From Trifolium pratense (taxonomy: Eukaryota > Streptophyta > Magnoliopsida > Fabales > Fabaceae): 64,000 nt of DNA. The stretch is from positions 11,336,266 to 11,400,265 of the forward strand of contig NC_060064.1 of NCBI RefSeq assembly GCF_020283565.1. The letters run 5' to 3'. The notes under the pieces are model-generated. The model worked only from the letters and a program-made list of their open reading frames with translations. It ran no database searches and was not told where the DNA came from. Each line of letters starts with the position of its first letter. The stretch's first letter is position 1. The translations under genes and the position numbers were made by a program. This document shows positions 1 to 11,900 of the stretch, piece by piece.

Positions 1-205
1 AAAGTTATGGATGACAGCAACGACTTTGAGTTTTTTCAATTTTTTAATGAAAGTCGTCACTGTCATTGACGACTTTCATGTATATGACTTGCCTATTTTT
101 TAAAAAAAAAAAACTAAAAACCTTGAAAGTCGTCAATGGTAGCGACAATTTTCATTAAAAAATTGAAAAAAAATCAAAGTTGTGGCTGCCATCCACGACT
201 TTGCT
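1..205. repeat. Foldback (inverted) repeat
   Basis: Positions 1-80 and about 121-204 are imperfect reverse complements of each other. Both arms carry a GTCGT-type motif and a TCAATTTTTTAATGAAA core, and they are separated by about 40 bp of AT-rich spacer. The window starts inside the element, so its outer end and TSD are not visible. It is probably a MITE-like foldback. There is no coding capacity. Confidence 0.6.
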
Positions 206-499
206 TATAAGCTGGAAAAAAATAGAGTGATGGTGTAAGTCGTACATGGCAACGACGACTTACACCCTTTTAGTAAATTTTAAAAAAATTACACCTGTTT
301 GGTAATATAATGTAAAAACTACACCATTTTAGTAAAAAAGTCTGGTAATGTACATAACTCTTTTAAGTTCAATTCCGATGTTCTTGGTGTGAATTGGGGG
401 AATGATGTGTCCATGTGTAATTGGAAAATTGAGAACAATTCAGATTATATGGGGTTAAAACTTATTGAATTTTCTGTTAATTTGAAATGTTCGATCAAT

Positions 500-663
500 C
501 AGACGGCTAAATATGTTCTGATTGCATGATTGCATACAATTTGGATTCAATTGGGGAACATGATTACGTCCGATCATAATCAGACGGCTAGATATGTTCT
601 GATTGCATGACTGCATGCAGTTTTGACTGCATGCAATCCGGATCCAATTGGAAAACATGATTG
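500..663. repeat. Two-copy tandem repeat, unit about 82 bp
   Basis: Two head-to-tail copies start with CAGACGGCTA at 500 and 581. Each runs through a GATTGCATGA motif to an AACATGATT end. The copies differ by substitutions and small indels. No coding function is seen. Confidence 0.65.
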
Positions 664-2465
664 TCAGACCTGCGGTAAACTCATAGACTCATATTCAATT
701 GGAAAACAAACATGTTCCAGTTGCAGCAAACTGCGCCCTGCCTTGTGAATGGAGCGAGTTTGATTCTCGTGTGGTTCATTTTACCATTTTAATTATTTTT
801 TAAACAAAAATTACTATAAAATTGCATCGTTGAAATCTGATTTTGCAAGTAAAATTAACAAATCACTACATTGCAAGTGACTAATGATATATTTCATTCA
901 AAACATATATATTCATATTACAAACAGGACTTTATATAAAATATAAAAAATAAATAAATTATGACCCTCCCCAAAAATATATATTCTTCTGGCTCCACCA
1001 CTTCTTGGAGAAAAAAAACGAGTGAAATCATAGACAATTATTTTTGTGGTAGATTTGGATAGATTCGTATAGGCTTAAAAGTTTATTGTGAATTTATGAG
1101 TGAGACAACTTTTTTGAAAAACCAAAAAGGTCCAAACTTTTTTTTTTATAAACCCAAACAATTTTTTTGAAAATCCATTTATTCTTCTTATGTACGAGTT
1201 TATAGAAATGTCGAAGAACTCTCATCCTTCATCGACGGCACTTTCTATTGCTTTATCTTGTTGTGGTCGTGTTCATGGTAGTTAAAATCAAAATTTGAAT
1301 CATGATTTTCCGATTATACTTGCCCTCAACAATTATGAGGACACGCAAAATCAGATTTTGGTGGAATCGGGTGGGATAGTATTGTGGAGCCGTATGATCA
1401 ATGATTTTCCGGTGGTTTTTGTGATTTTGGTTGAGCAATACCAGAACACAATGCCATTGTTTGCTACTTTGTTTGCTTTATTTTGGAATATTTTTGCTAC
1501 TTTATTTGTTTATTATGGAATGATTTTGTTAACAAGTTTGTTATGGAATTTAAAATTTAAAATTTTCTTTCAATTGATGTTATATTATATGTTGTATTTT
1601 TAAAGTTTTTTTATTACAGTATATTTCAAAAGTTATCCAAAATTATTCTTGTGCTTATGCTTTACTTTTGGACTTTGCTAATTACACCTCCTAATTAGTG
1701 CTTTGACCGAGTGTTACTATGTTTAGTCCAAATTTTATTTTCTCCTACTATTATGCATTGAGAACATCTTTTGGTGCCCTCTGTCTTTTTTGCGCACCCT
1801 GCGGCTACTTTTCGATTTTGTTAATTCGCTGCTTATGTAGCGGACATCATAAAAATGAGAAATTCTGAGAAATGTTAAAATTGTCATCTACTACTTACGT
1901 AGCGAATCAATCGGTGGTCAAATTTACTGCATCAGTCAAAGACTTTTCAAGTAGCCAATTTTAATTGAGATGTTTTGATTAAAATATTTTGATTGAAATA
2001 TCCCAATCAAAAAATAATAATATATTTGGGAAAACTAAAGTTTTTCTTTTGTACATAACAAATTATTATTTTTTTTACATAATATATTAAATTTATTGGA
2101 AAGAGAAAGTTTATGCAAAAAAAATAAAAAATTATTGGTGGATTAAAATTAGGGTATAATAGAATGATATGGTACCAAAACACACTTTCTTAATTTGGTC
2201 TTTTTTTTTTCTTTTTTTTTTTTCTAAAACGACAAATAAAAAGAAACGGATGGAGTATAAAAATCGATATTGAAGAGGTTTTTTTTTGTCAAATAATTTG
2301 CTAACTAAACTCAAGCTCTTGAGTGTGAAATGGTGAAATTTTGTGAATTTGAATTCTGCAAATAAATTTCTAACAACTACCGACCAACATCGTTTTTGAT
2401 ATTTTATGGACACTAGACAAAACATGAATAAATAACTTATTTCACTTGACATAAGTACATAACAT
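664..2465. other. Intergenic, AT-rich, no gene recognised
   Basis: No supported gene is present. A short open stretch at 1295-1603 has strong base bias and no recognisable domain. About 1780-1990 is a dispersed repeat that recurs around 47390-47540; both contain a CGGTGGTCAA motif followed by a GTCAAAG-type motif and CCAATTTT. A run of T-rich low complexity lies at 2195-2225. Confidence 0.5.
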
Positions 2466-2469
2466 GATT

Positions 2470-3690
2470 TAAAACACTTTTGTTGGAGATTGCTTCGAGG
2501 TTATCTTCCCGCTAGATTTAATCTTCATAGGTGTGGTGTTCAATGTCAAACTGTTTGCGCTCTCTGCAATGTCGCCCTTGAAGATGAATTGCACCTCTTT
2601 ACAGATTGTGCATATGCTATCTCGTGTTGGAATGAGGCAAATCTTTGGCAAAGTCTCGAACACCAATTCCATCAAAGCGGTAGCTTCTCATCTATTGAAT
2701 TATTTTCTCCATTAGTTCGAGTATGGAAGAGACTAAACAACCTCTCTTTATTGTTGTACTTTAATTTGGAGTATTTGACACACGCGTAATGAATGCATTT
2801 GGGAGAACAAACAAGTGAACCCAGTGACCTCTTGTAGGCTTGCTTCATACTTGATCCAAGACTTTAATTGGTGTCGCATTATGCTTAATACGGATCCCAA
2901 GCCTGCTCACGTGGGAGAAACTTTCTGCAAATTGGCTGAAGTGTAACGTTGATGGAGTATTTTCGTGAGAGCGTGAGTTTCTTTGTCCAAACATGTACTA
3001 TGATCTTTCCCTTTGTAGTTACTGATGCTGAATGTGAAGCTGCTCTAATCAAGGACGGATCCGGACATTTAATAATGGTGTGACAAAATATCAAAGAAAT
3101 TATAAACTAAATTAACATTCAAATAATGTTGCATTATTCAATAACGTCTAACTTCATAAATAATCATGTAAAATTTTAAGTAAATCAAAAATAATTTCAT
3201 ATGTTATTGAGCCCTATAGGTTAACGGTGTTCCAAATTTTTTATTTACATTTATTTCAACAATATGATATAAATTTTCAATTTTAATGGTAAATTTTATA
3301 TTGGTTAAAACATCACTGATACAAATTGATTTCCCTAATATTATGTATGTATTGACTATTCTTTTATTTTTTGTCAAGAAGTCTAGTGGCTAGAAAAATT
3401 CACCTTAAGGTGAATAGCTAGTTTAAGTTAGTCATATCAAACCTCTGCTAGGTCCTCCCCTGACTACAATGAAGGTCGTGTTCGCTTTGTCTAATGGCTT
3501 TGAGAGACTTATCTTCCAAAGCGACTGTCAAGTGTCAACAGGTTGTGAATGATTTACGTAATGATTATTTGTATGCGAATGAGGTTGGTATTTTGCTCTC
3601 AACTTGTAGTTCCCTTCTCATTTCTAATGCTAATTACAACATATCTTATGTTAGGAGGCAAACCAATAGAGCCGCTCATAATTTTGCTTG
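2470..3690 (+). pseudogene. LINE 3'-end remnant (zf-RVT plus RNase H-like domain)
   Basis: About 2480-2720 encodes a zinc-binding reverse transcriptase (zf-RVT) stretch. It has the usual order: LLRGYLPAR, a GVQC segment, C-x2-C, an H at the LHLFTDC step and a closing W. From about 2930 an RNase H-like (RVT_3) domain follows with KCNVDG. It continues after an interruption as GFERLIFQSDCQ and ends with RRQTNRAAHNFA and a stop near 3691. This domain order is typical of the 3' end of plant non-LTR retrotransposons. Frameshifts and stops interrupt it, so it is dead. A MITE at 3050-3462 splits the RNase H part. Deleting that MITE and one TSD rejoins the reading frame exactly. Confidence 0.75.
3050..3462. 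mobile_element. Non-autonomous hAT-type MITE (CAGGGACGG family) inside the LINE
   Basis: The left end, CAAGGACGGATCC, resembles the ends of two other copies at 29210 and 58429. The right end is CCTCCCCTG. The flanking octamers GCTCTAAT and ACTACAAT match at 5 of 8 positions, consistent with a decayed 8-bp hAT TSD. Removing the element restores the LINE RNase H frame, which independently supports these boundaries. The 3' part (about 3374-3430) contains a truncated SINE tail with GTCTAGTGGCTAGAA. Confidence 0.65.
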
Positions 3691-3850
3691 AATGTTTTTA
3701 CTTCAGTCTAGCCCCAATATTTATCATTATTATCTACCTAGTTATATTTCTCCTATTATATTGAATAAAATTCTACTATATATATATTTTTTGTCATGTA
3801 GCCTAGTGGCTAGAAAATCCACTTTAAAGGTAAATAAGTGGAGTGTCCCG

Positions 3851-6800
3851 TAGGGATGACAACGAGCGCCCATGGGTGCGGGTTTGAGTGATATCAAACC
3901 CACACCCAAATCAACACCCAAACCCAAACTCAAAGGTTGTTCGGGTGGCAAAACAAAACTCACGCCCACACCCATTGAGTTCGGGTTTTTCCACCCAAAC
4001 CCACAACGCATTTTGTACTACTTTGCAAATTTAAGCAAAACAAGTTAAACTTAAGCAAAAACAATGGAATTTAAACATATTGTCAATCACTTAGCAAAAA
4101 CATAGGTTTAAAATTACAAGGGAATTTAAAATTATAAAATAGACTTTCAAGAAATTAAATTGCAACTAAACTAAAATTAAGTTCTTCCAACTTCCAAGCA
4201 AAATTCAAACACAAGCATTCCATCTTCAAGCTCTCTCAAATAGACACACCTGCTTGTTTTGTTCACATTAAGGTCATTAGTAATGTTATTTAAAGCAATA
4301 TTAAAACAAGTAGTGTTAGTGTTAAAGTTAATCAAAGCTAACCACAATATTCACCATGTTAAAACATAGAAACAACAACTTCTAGTCTTCAAAATGGTAA
4401 CCGAAACTGCTTTCCATTAATTCAGCTGTATTAAGAAGTAAATTAAAGTTAAATAAAACATCAAAGCCTAAAACTTTTACACCAAATGAAGTACAAAATA
4501 CCTTCATCGTCAGACTCCATTTCATTCAACATAGTAGCATATTCTTGTGCAACTTTAGAAGTTCCTACACGTATATATCAAATGTAGAACAACAAAGAAT
4601 AATTAGTTGACAATATATAAAAATTATTTGACATACATTACTTTATATTGAACTAATAGTTGAAAATTTTACCATCATTCTCAGCAGCCCATAGCCAACT
4701 CCTAGCACACATCAAAGCCTCTACGGTAGTCCGGTTAAGTCGACTATGATGAGGACTCAATATTCGACCACTAGTACTGAAGGCTGATTCAGAAGCTACT
4801 GTAGAGATAGGAATAGCTAACACATCTCTTGCAATTGCTTGAAGTGTTGGATACACAACTCCATTTACCTTCCACCAATTCAAAATGTCAAAATCTGGAG
4901 TTTTTTTTTTATAACTCTCTCCTTCAAATAATGATCTAATTCATATTTAACACTTGAACTTGTGTTTTCTGCAATCGTCGCAACGTATGCATAAAATTCA
5001 TCTTCATCGTTAGCAACAACAACAGTTGTACCAATGGATGGAGTGGTAGGTTGTGCATCTCTATGTCTCATCTGCTGATAATCATAAAGCAAACTATAAC
5101 ACAACTCTTTGATTCTACTAGCTTGTTCACCTGAGTCTTGGCCATATAACTTAGGAAACCAGAAATCAAGTACAATCATCTTCTTTGTAGGATCCAAAAC
5201 TACAGCAACTCCCATCATATCATGAACACCACTCCAATAAATTTGAAACTTTTCCATCATTTTTGTGGCCATCATCTCAATAACTGAATTGGAGGACTTC
5301 TTCCATTCCTCTATTGCCAACTTAATCTTACAAATCTTAGGAAAGTATAAGTTGGCAGTTGGATATTTTGTACCAGAAATCAATTCAGTTACTTCATTAA
5401 ACAATTTCAAGCACCACAAACATCCTTAGCAAATTGCCATTGGGTCACATCGCTTAAAGTTCAACCGAATAAATACATCCTTGTACTCTATGGCAATATC
5501 AAGCATCTTATATGTGCTATTCCATCTTGTTGGACAATATAGAGCTAACTTTCTAGTGCAAGCAATTTTCAATTGTCTAGCGGTATTTTCAAATTTTTCA
5601 TACCTTTTTCCTGTGGCACTCCAAAATCCTACACTATCCCGGATTTTTTCTACCCCATCCTTAATCACTTGTAGCCCATCCTGAACAATTAAATTTAGGA
5701 TGTGCGCACAACAGCGCATATGTAACAAAGACTCATCCCTTATCAATGATTCCAACGGCAACTTATTCTTAATTTTCTTAATCATGGAGTCATTTGTGCT
5801 ACAATAATCTACATTAATTGTACAAAGCTTTGAATCAATTTTCCATTGCAATAATGTTTCAACAAGTGCATCACAAAGTCATTCACTAGTGTGAGGGGCT
5901 GGAACATAAATGAACCTAACATAATAATATTTACACTCATTAAGAACACAAAAAACAAAGATACAATTAAGTTATAAAATATAGACTTTGTTACCTCAAG
6001 ATTCGACTTTGTAAAGTCCAAGAGCCATCAATATAGTGAGCCGTAACAGCCATATACCCTTTTTTTTGGTTGCTAGCAGTCCACATATCTGTGGTAATCG
6101 CCACTCTTCCTTGATGGTTATCTAACATCTTCATAGCACATTTTTTCTCAAAATCATAAATTTTCAATACCTCCTTCTTGATTGTGTTTCGAGTAGGAAC
6201 TTTAAACAATGGTTGGAGAGCAACAAAGACTCTTCTAAGACCAACGTGATCCACAATTGATAGTGGATAATCGTGCATAATAATAGCTTCAGCAATCAAC
6301 TTCTTCACATTTTCTGGATTATAATTTCCAATTCCCCACTCTTCCCTTCCCTCTGAGATAATAGGCATGATGAATGGTTGTCCTTTGTCATGCTTTCTTG
6401 TCTTGATAATTTTTTGAACACAACCCTTCAGATGTCCATGCAAGTGAGTTGTTCCATTCTTTGAAGTGTCACTAAGTCGTTTCTTACACCAGTTGCATTC
6501 AGCCTTATCTAGCCCCTTCACTTTAACCTTTGTAAATTCTGCCCACACACTACTTCTTAGCTTCTTTGATACAGGTTCTAAGCTTGCATCAGATTCTTAC
6601 ACAGGAATAACAAGTTACAGAGGAACGCGAAACAACTTACACAATTACACGACGAACAGAGGAACTGAGGAAGCAGGACGACAACGACGGAAGGAGGAGG
6701 AAGTAGAACGAAGGCGGAAAAAGTTAGTGGAGTGAGGCGGAAAAGTAAGGAGTAGGGTTTCTATTTTTGCCGTTCTGCGAGAGAAGGAGATTGACACCTG

Positions 6801-6896
6801 AACCCAAACTCAAACTCAGTCAATTCGGGTTTCGCCCGTTGACTGGGGTTTGGGTTCGGGTAGGTCTCTCGGGTTTGGGTTTTTCTGTCATCCCTA
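3851..6896 (-). mobile_element. hAT transposon, about 3.05 kb, inactive
   Basis: The ends are TAGGGATGACAA at 3851 and its near-complement TGTCATCCCTA ending at 6896. They are flanked by the 8-bp TSD GTGTCCCG (3843-3850) and GTGTTCCG (6897-6904), one mismatch. GGGTTTGGGTT-type repeats crowd both subterminal regions, a usual position for transposase binding. The interior holds a degenerate hAT transposase on the minus strand. The element sits inside a SINE, so it arrived after that SINE. A shorter element with the same end sequence lies at 31901-32555. Confidence 0.9.
4653..6590 (-). pseudogene. Degenerate hAT transposase (zf-BED, RNase H-fold core, hATC dimerisation)
   Basis: Reading down the minus strand from about 6590: a BED-type zinc finger (WAEFTK, CNWC, then GTTHLHGHLKGC); a catalytic-core segment with ITTDMWTASNQKKGYM; a probable 79-bp intron (5916-5994, GT-AG); then FIYVPAPHTSE, the CAHILNLIVQDGL block and TRWNSTY. 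The C-terminal dimerisation region has YPTLQAIARDVLAIP and ASESAFSTSGRIL near 4660-4880. This is the full order of plant Ac-like transposases. Disabling lesions are visible: an in-frame TGA at 5879-5881, frameshifts near 5455 and 5405, and one in the A-run near 4900. The true start is unclear because a stop lies just upstream of ESDASLEP, so a first exon may be missing. It cannot make a full transposase. Confidence 0.88.
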
Positions 6897-7129
6897 GTGT
6901 TCCGGGTTCGAACCCGGTCTCCTGCACATATAGTGTGATGTTCCTACCAACTAAGCTAAGCTCACAGGAACAAAATTCTACTATATTTAATGAAAGGAAA
7001 TGAATTCATTTTACTTAAGAAAAAAAAAACTATATTTCTGTGACCAATATCCAAGATTTAAATATGAGTTTTACTTTTCGCGCCTCGAAATTCCTCAGTC
7101 ACCCTCTAAAATGACTAAACTAACCCTCT

Positions 7130-7420
7130 CGTTTTCTATGATGCGAGCACTTTTTGCACTCTAAATAACGAGTCACAATATTTTATACTCAAACTCAACA
7201 TCCGCGCCCCCATGAATGAAAATATTATGAAGAAAAAAAAAAAGTTCGTATTATAGAAAGCGAACTGAGTTCGCATCCTAGGATGCGAATTTTTTTATGA
7301 TATTTTTCATTCAAGGGGTCGCAAACGTCGTGTTTGAGTAAAAACTATTGTCATTCGCTGCGAATTGACTCAGTTCGCTACGTAGAGTGCGAATCGAAGC
7401 ATAGTTCACTATTTATAGTG
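7130..7420. repeat. Inverted-repeat (MITE-like) element
   Basis: The arm at about 7170-7235 (ATACTCAAACTC, then CCCCCATGAATGAAAATATT) is complementary to about 7285-7350 (AATTTTTTTATGATATTTTT, then CATTCAAGGGG and GTGTTTGAGT). The sequence between contains repeated TTCGCA / TGCGAA words. The outer ends are diffuse and no TSD could be assigned. Confidence 0.5.
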
Positions 7421-7574
7421 CGATCAGTTTGACACGGTCATAAAATAAAGCAACAAATTTAATTTGATTAATTGAGACGATAAAAGAAATGTGGCTATAA
7501 TGGCAAGAAATAAATGCGTTGGCTGCATTATTTATGACAATGGTAGCAAGAAATAAATAAGTTTTTTTTTTTAC

Positions 7575-7712
7575 CACTAGTTTAATTTAATTCGGGGTCA
7601 GTTCTAGCATCAAGTGCTTTCAGACCCCTCTCGATCGCAGTTGTTGGGGATCGAACTGCAGTCCCCCTATCAAGTTTAGCGCTAATCACCACTTAACCAA
7701 CTAACAATCGGT
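7575..7712 (-). mobile_element. tRNA-derived SINE, second family
   Basis: Read on the minus strand it begins TAGTTGGTTAAGTGGTGATT (A-box-like). About 40 nt later comes CAGTTCGATCCCC (B-box-like), followed by a T/C-rich body ending near ATTAAATTAAACTAGTGG. The spacing fits an internal Pol III promoter. It differs from the TAGCTCAGTTGG family elsewhere in the window. No TSD was confirmed. Confidence 0.5.
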
Positions 7713-8128
7713 AGAAATAAATCAGTTTCTCTTTAAAATGATTTGATCAAAACGTAAGAAATAAACAAATAATTTATGGTTTATAATGGCAATTATTGCT
7801 ATATATGTTGGCTCCATTAAGACGATTAAAAACAATTAATAAGAATTTAAAATTTATTTTTGTGAACCAATTCGCATCCTAAAATACGAACTGTGGATAA
7901 ATTGAGAATATCAGAGCGTTCGCATGTGTCACACTAGATGCGAGATGAAAAACTTTTAAAATATTCATCGTCGGTGTAAAGTTATTTTACATATGCGTTT
8001 AATAATATACCAACACATCATGTATGATATTTAAAAACATATTATGTGTCACATTCCTGTCCAAAAAAAATGATGTGGCAACTCATCATTAAGTTTAATT
8101 GTAAAAAATTTTTAGATCGACAGTCTAT

Positions 8129-8295
8129 GAAGCACGAACACAGACACGGACACCGGACACGACACGGACACTGACACGTCGACACCGATAAAAATTTGAA
8201 AAAATAACATAATTTAGTGTAATCATAAGTGTCGGTGTCGGACACAGACACGTGTTCGACACAGACACGCCTAATCTGAGTAGTGTCAGTGCTTC
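8129..8295. mobile_element. Short TIR MITE rich in GACAC words
   Basis: The left end GAAGCACGAACACAG and the right end GTGTCAGTGCTTC are inverted (GAAGCAC shared). Internal GACACGGACAC / GTGTCGGTGTC words make long imperfect arms around an AT-rich centre. Matching TSDs were not found. Confidence 0.5.
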
Positions 8296-8325
8296 CTAGT
8301 TGACAGTACACAACAATTTTTTTTT

Positions 8326-8505
8326 TAGTTTAATTGATATGCACCGACGGTGTAAAATAGTTTTGCATAATCGTCCAATAAACAAGCATTATTTTGTCAT
8401 GTCATATCAAGAAAGTGGAGTGGGGTGACGTGGTGGAAAACATGATTGGTATTGATTGACAGTGTAAAATTATTTTACATCGTCGGTGCATATCAATTAA
8501 TTTTT
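8326..8505. mobile_element. Inverted-repeat MITE upstream of the lectin gene
   Basis: The left arm (TTAATTGATATGCACCGACG, then GTGTAAAATA) is nearly perfectly complementary to the right arm ending near 8503 (TTTTACATCGTCGGTGCATA). Related arms occur at about 7955-8100, 8537-8719 and 45340-45465, so this is a local MITE family. Confidence 0.65.
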
Positions 8506-8536
8506 TTTTTATTTAAGGCAAATACACAATAATTAA

Positions 8537-8719
8537 AGAGTTTAATTGTTGTGCACCGTCAGTGTAAAGATTCTTTACACATGCATCCAATGATGTCTTA
8601 CCACATCATTTAATGAACATGACACATTATGCGTTTTTAAATATCATACATGATATGTTGATATATTTTTTGACGCATGTGTAAAACAATTTTATACTGA
8701 CGATATTCATAATTAAATT
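8537..8719. mobile_element. Second MITE of the same family
   Basis: It begins AGTTTAATTGTTGTGCACCG and ends with the diverged complement TTATACTGACGATATTCATA. The middle carries ATCATACATGATATG, which is also seen at about 8020-8040. It lies within 300 bp of the lectin promoter. Confidence 0.55.
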
Positions 8720-8800
8720 CAAACTTCTATATAGGTCGACCAAATATCAAAATCAAAGTGAATAAAATACGACAAAAATGTATATAAAACCAACCATCAC

Positions 8801-8806
8801 CACGTG
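8801..8806. promoter_or_regulatory. G-box / ABRE core upstream of the lectin gene
   Basis: CACGTG lies about 110 bp upstream of the TATA box and 180 bp upstream of the ATG. G-boxes bind bZIP and bHLH factors and act in ABA and stress responses. That fits a lectin class known to be stress-induced, but one motif is weak evidence. Confidence 0.4.
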
Positions 8807-8913
8807 TTAACACAGATTATTTTCTAAACACGGTAGTTGGGCCACACCATACTATTGTCTATTGTTACCCCACATAGGCCCACACCATATTCTTGATTTC
8901 ATCATCAAACCAT

Positions 8914-8921
8914 TTTATATA
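8914..8921 (+). promoter_or_regulatory. TATA box of the lectin gene
   Basis: The stretch TTTATATA lies 67 bp upstream of the ATG at 8988. That places transcription start near 8945 and gives a 5' leader of about 40 nt. Confidence 0.5.
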
Positions 8922-8987
8922 CTCCAAAAGTAAAAGCTTAACAAATAAGCATCCATAATCTCTTTTCTCTCATCATCATCACAAAAA

Positions 8988-11900
8988 ATGGCGTTTCCCT
9001 TCAACCATAACACTTCCAACGTAACCCACACTCATCACCACAATCGCAGAGACGAAGAAGAACAACAACACTACCCTCCGCCTGCTCACAACCCCAACAA
9101 CAATTTCTCTCCATTTAACCAACCACCACCACCACATCAACCACCTTTCTACCCACCACCACCACAACCACAACCACCATATCATCATCAACAACCAGAA
9201 ACTCAAGTCTTCCACACAGGACACGTGTCCAATCAAAATCATTTTAATCACTCATCACCTCAACCTGACATTCACTCTTTCAACCCCAATTATGGTGCAG
9301 CATATCCACCTGCACCACCATCCGTACCTGATCACTCTTCCACTCCATTTCCAAACTCCACTGTTCATCATGTTTCTCATGAAACAATTCATCAACCTCA
9401 TTTTCCTTCCAATGTTCATCACGTCAATCATGAGGTTCAGGTGCCTACTGCTCCTCTGTCCTCTAACAAACCTACTTTCAAGGTTGTTACCAAAGCTTCC
9501 CCAAATTTCTCGCTTACCATTCGTCGCGGTGAAGTTGTTCTTGCTCCTTCTGATCCCTCCGATCAGCATCAGGTAAACTAGGTTTTACATTTTTTTTTTC
9601 ATTAAACCATCAATTTAATAATTGTGATTAAATTGACAAATTTTAACCAAATAATTGAGATCAAGTGGTTAATGAGCTCCCCTAGGACGAATTGTTCGGG
9701 AGAATCTGAGTTTGATTCCTAATAGAAACAATTCTTGGTCAGTCTTTATTTACTTCGCGTCCGAACTCAAGATTATCAGGTCCCCTTCTCAGGGTTAACA
9801 CACAAAAAATGACAAATTTTATATAATTTATAACTAATTATATTTAAATAGTTTAGGGACTAAATTGGAGAGATAGTGATACTCTAGGAATTAAATTCGA
9901 GAGAGAATGATGCTTGGACTAAATTGATAGTTTATTAGGTCTAGAGTAGTTTTTGTGTATGTGTATTTTATTGTGGTTTTTGGTTTCATTGTTGTTGTGA
10001 TTTGATTTGTGTTTTTGGTTTGTTTGTTGTAGCATTGGTACAAGGATGAGAAATGGAGTACCAGGGTGAAGGATAAAGAGGGTTACCCTGCTTTTGCTTT
10101 GGTCAACAAGGCCACTGGTGAGGCTATTAAGCATTCCATTGCTGCAACACATCCAGTAAGATACATATCTTTCTCAACTATTACTCATATTTCACTTAAT
10201 TGCAAAGTCTTTCCCTTTTTCGAGTTTGTATTTGCATTATGCAACAAATGCGGTGTAGGTTCATGTTTTTGGTGCTGATTATTGAATTTGACTTTTTGAT
10301 AATATGAAGAATCAATGTTTTAAAAAAGATGTCGGATGTTTATGTCCACACAACCACAATTCTCTGAAATATCAAGGACTGCAACGTAGATGCAATCATG
10401 GTTTAAATCCTTGTGAATATGAATTTTCATCTTTAGAAGTGTCAATTTGTTTAACTTGTCCTAAAATTTGGTCTTTGTGCTATTCATTTGTTTTTCAAAG
10501 CAAGTAGACATTAGGCAACTGAGGATGTTATAATTTCCTCCCCTTTTTTCATATAACACTTTGTAGGTGAAAACTGATAGAATTGGAATGACCTATCTCT
10601 GTTACAGCTAGTGGCTTCTAACTTTTAATCTTGGTGTTCACTTACTTGGGCAATGTGCTACCTTTTCTGTTGAAAATAAAATAAAATGGTAAAGTATACC
10701 CTGTCCCTTGGGAGCCTTTTCTCCATAACTTAGTTATGAGGTTTTTGGAGCTTTATGCTTTTCAAATAAAGTTGCAACTTGCAAGTGCTTTGTTGTGTCC
10801 TGGTATTTAAATTGCCAAGCTGTTTGCATTGGGATTGACTGATTTTGGTTGAATCACGTTGTGCCATGGTGATTTGCCAACAGCTTCAACAAATCACAGT
10901 ATCACTGTGATTTGTTAAAGTTCACTGTCAATCCATGGTGGACATCAAACTGTTAGGACTTAAGGACATGAGGAGAGCCCAACTCAAAAGACTAGTCCAA
11001 TGGGCGGGAGGGAGAGCCTCATGGCTTAAGTACCACATTGAGCACTTTGATCTACTCGATGTGGGACTCCTAAAATTGCCACGTCCATGACGCCTTTCAC
11101 TCTATTGGTACTGACTCGATGGCAACCCTTTCCTTTTTGGCGGTTTCAGTCACCTATTAGTATTCGGTGGAACACCTTAATTCAGCCTATAGGTAACCCT
11201 TTCCGTGGCCCAACTTTCAATTAAAGAAAACCAATATTTAGAAATTAAGCACATGAGGAGAGCCTTACCCAAAAGACTAGTCCAATAGGTGGGAGAGCCT
11301 CATAGCTTAAGTACCACATTGAGCACTTTGATCTATTTGATGTGTGACTCCTAACACAAATGTGCGGTGAGAACGAAGCAGTAGACCGTACTTTATATAT
11401 AGCTTTGGTATCTTACAGTGAAATACTTTGACTGCACATTGCTTTGTCTACATAATCTTTTACTGTATTAGTTTGTCTATTTCCATTCTACCAAAATTTT
11501 AAGAAAAAAGTTCAAATTTAAATGAACTAAAAAGTACAGTCAAGGTGAAAGTAAACCTGTTTGTGGACTTTTGGTAAGTTATTTTCAATTATCATTATTA
11601 TAATCTCTTGCTAGTGCACATGGCATGTTTGTCATTGGAATGGGATCTGACAACCTTCCCATCCCTAAACATGTTTATACCAAAAACAAAAAAAACAGAA
11701 CTCTCTCTCTCTCTCTCTCTCTTATGGATTCTGGAATGATTCAGATGGATAATGTTTTGGAAGAATATATCAATGTTATATGACATCCCGTTTCCTTTGC
11801 CCCATGTTTCGTAATTTGTTGTTTACATGACTGTTTTCATAATATTTATGTAGGTTCGGCTGGCACGTTACAATCCAGACTATCTTGATCAGTCTGTTCT

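Larger units (their letters stand above)
3782..6971 (-). mobile_element. tRNA-derived SINE, split by a hAT element
   Basis: The outer ends are flanked by a perfect 15-bp direct repeat (AAAATTCTACTATAT at 3767-3781 and 6972-6986), the signature of L1-type retroposition. Read on the minus strand, the right piece begins with a tRNA-like A box (GAGCTTAGCTTAGTTGG) and a B box (GGGTTCGAACCC). The left piece holds the SINE tail, whose plus-strand form is TAGTGGCTAGAAAATCCAC. Without the 3-kb insertion the SINE is about 140 bp. Related copies lie at 26670, 36821 and 46091. Confidence 0.88.

Noticed and set aside
1295..1603. Open stretch of 102 codons with a hydrophobic C-terminal half
   Set aside because: The sequence is T-rich, has no known domain or splice context, and is partly open on the other strand too. 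It reads as chance in AT-rich DNA.
8988..9581. The His/Pro-rich open frame taken as a complete small protein
   Set aside because: A GT donor at 9573 and downstream EUL exons show it is exon 1 of the lectin gene.
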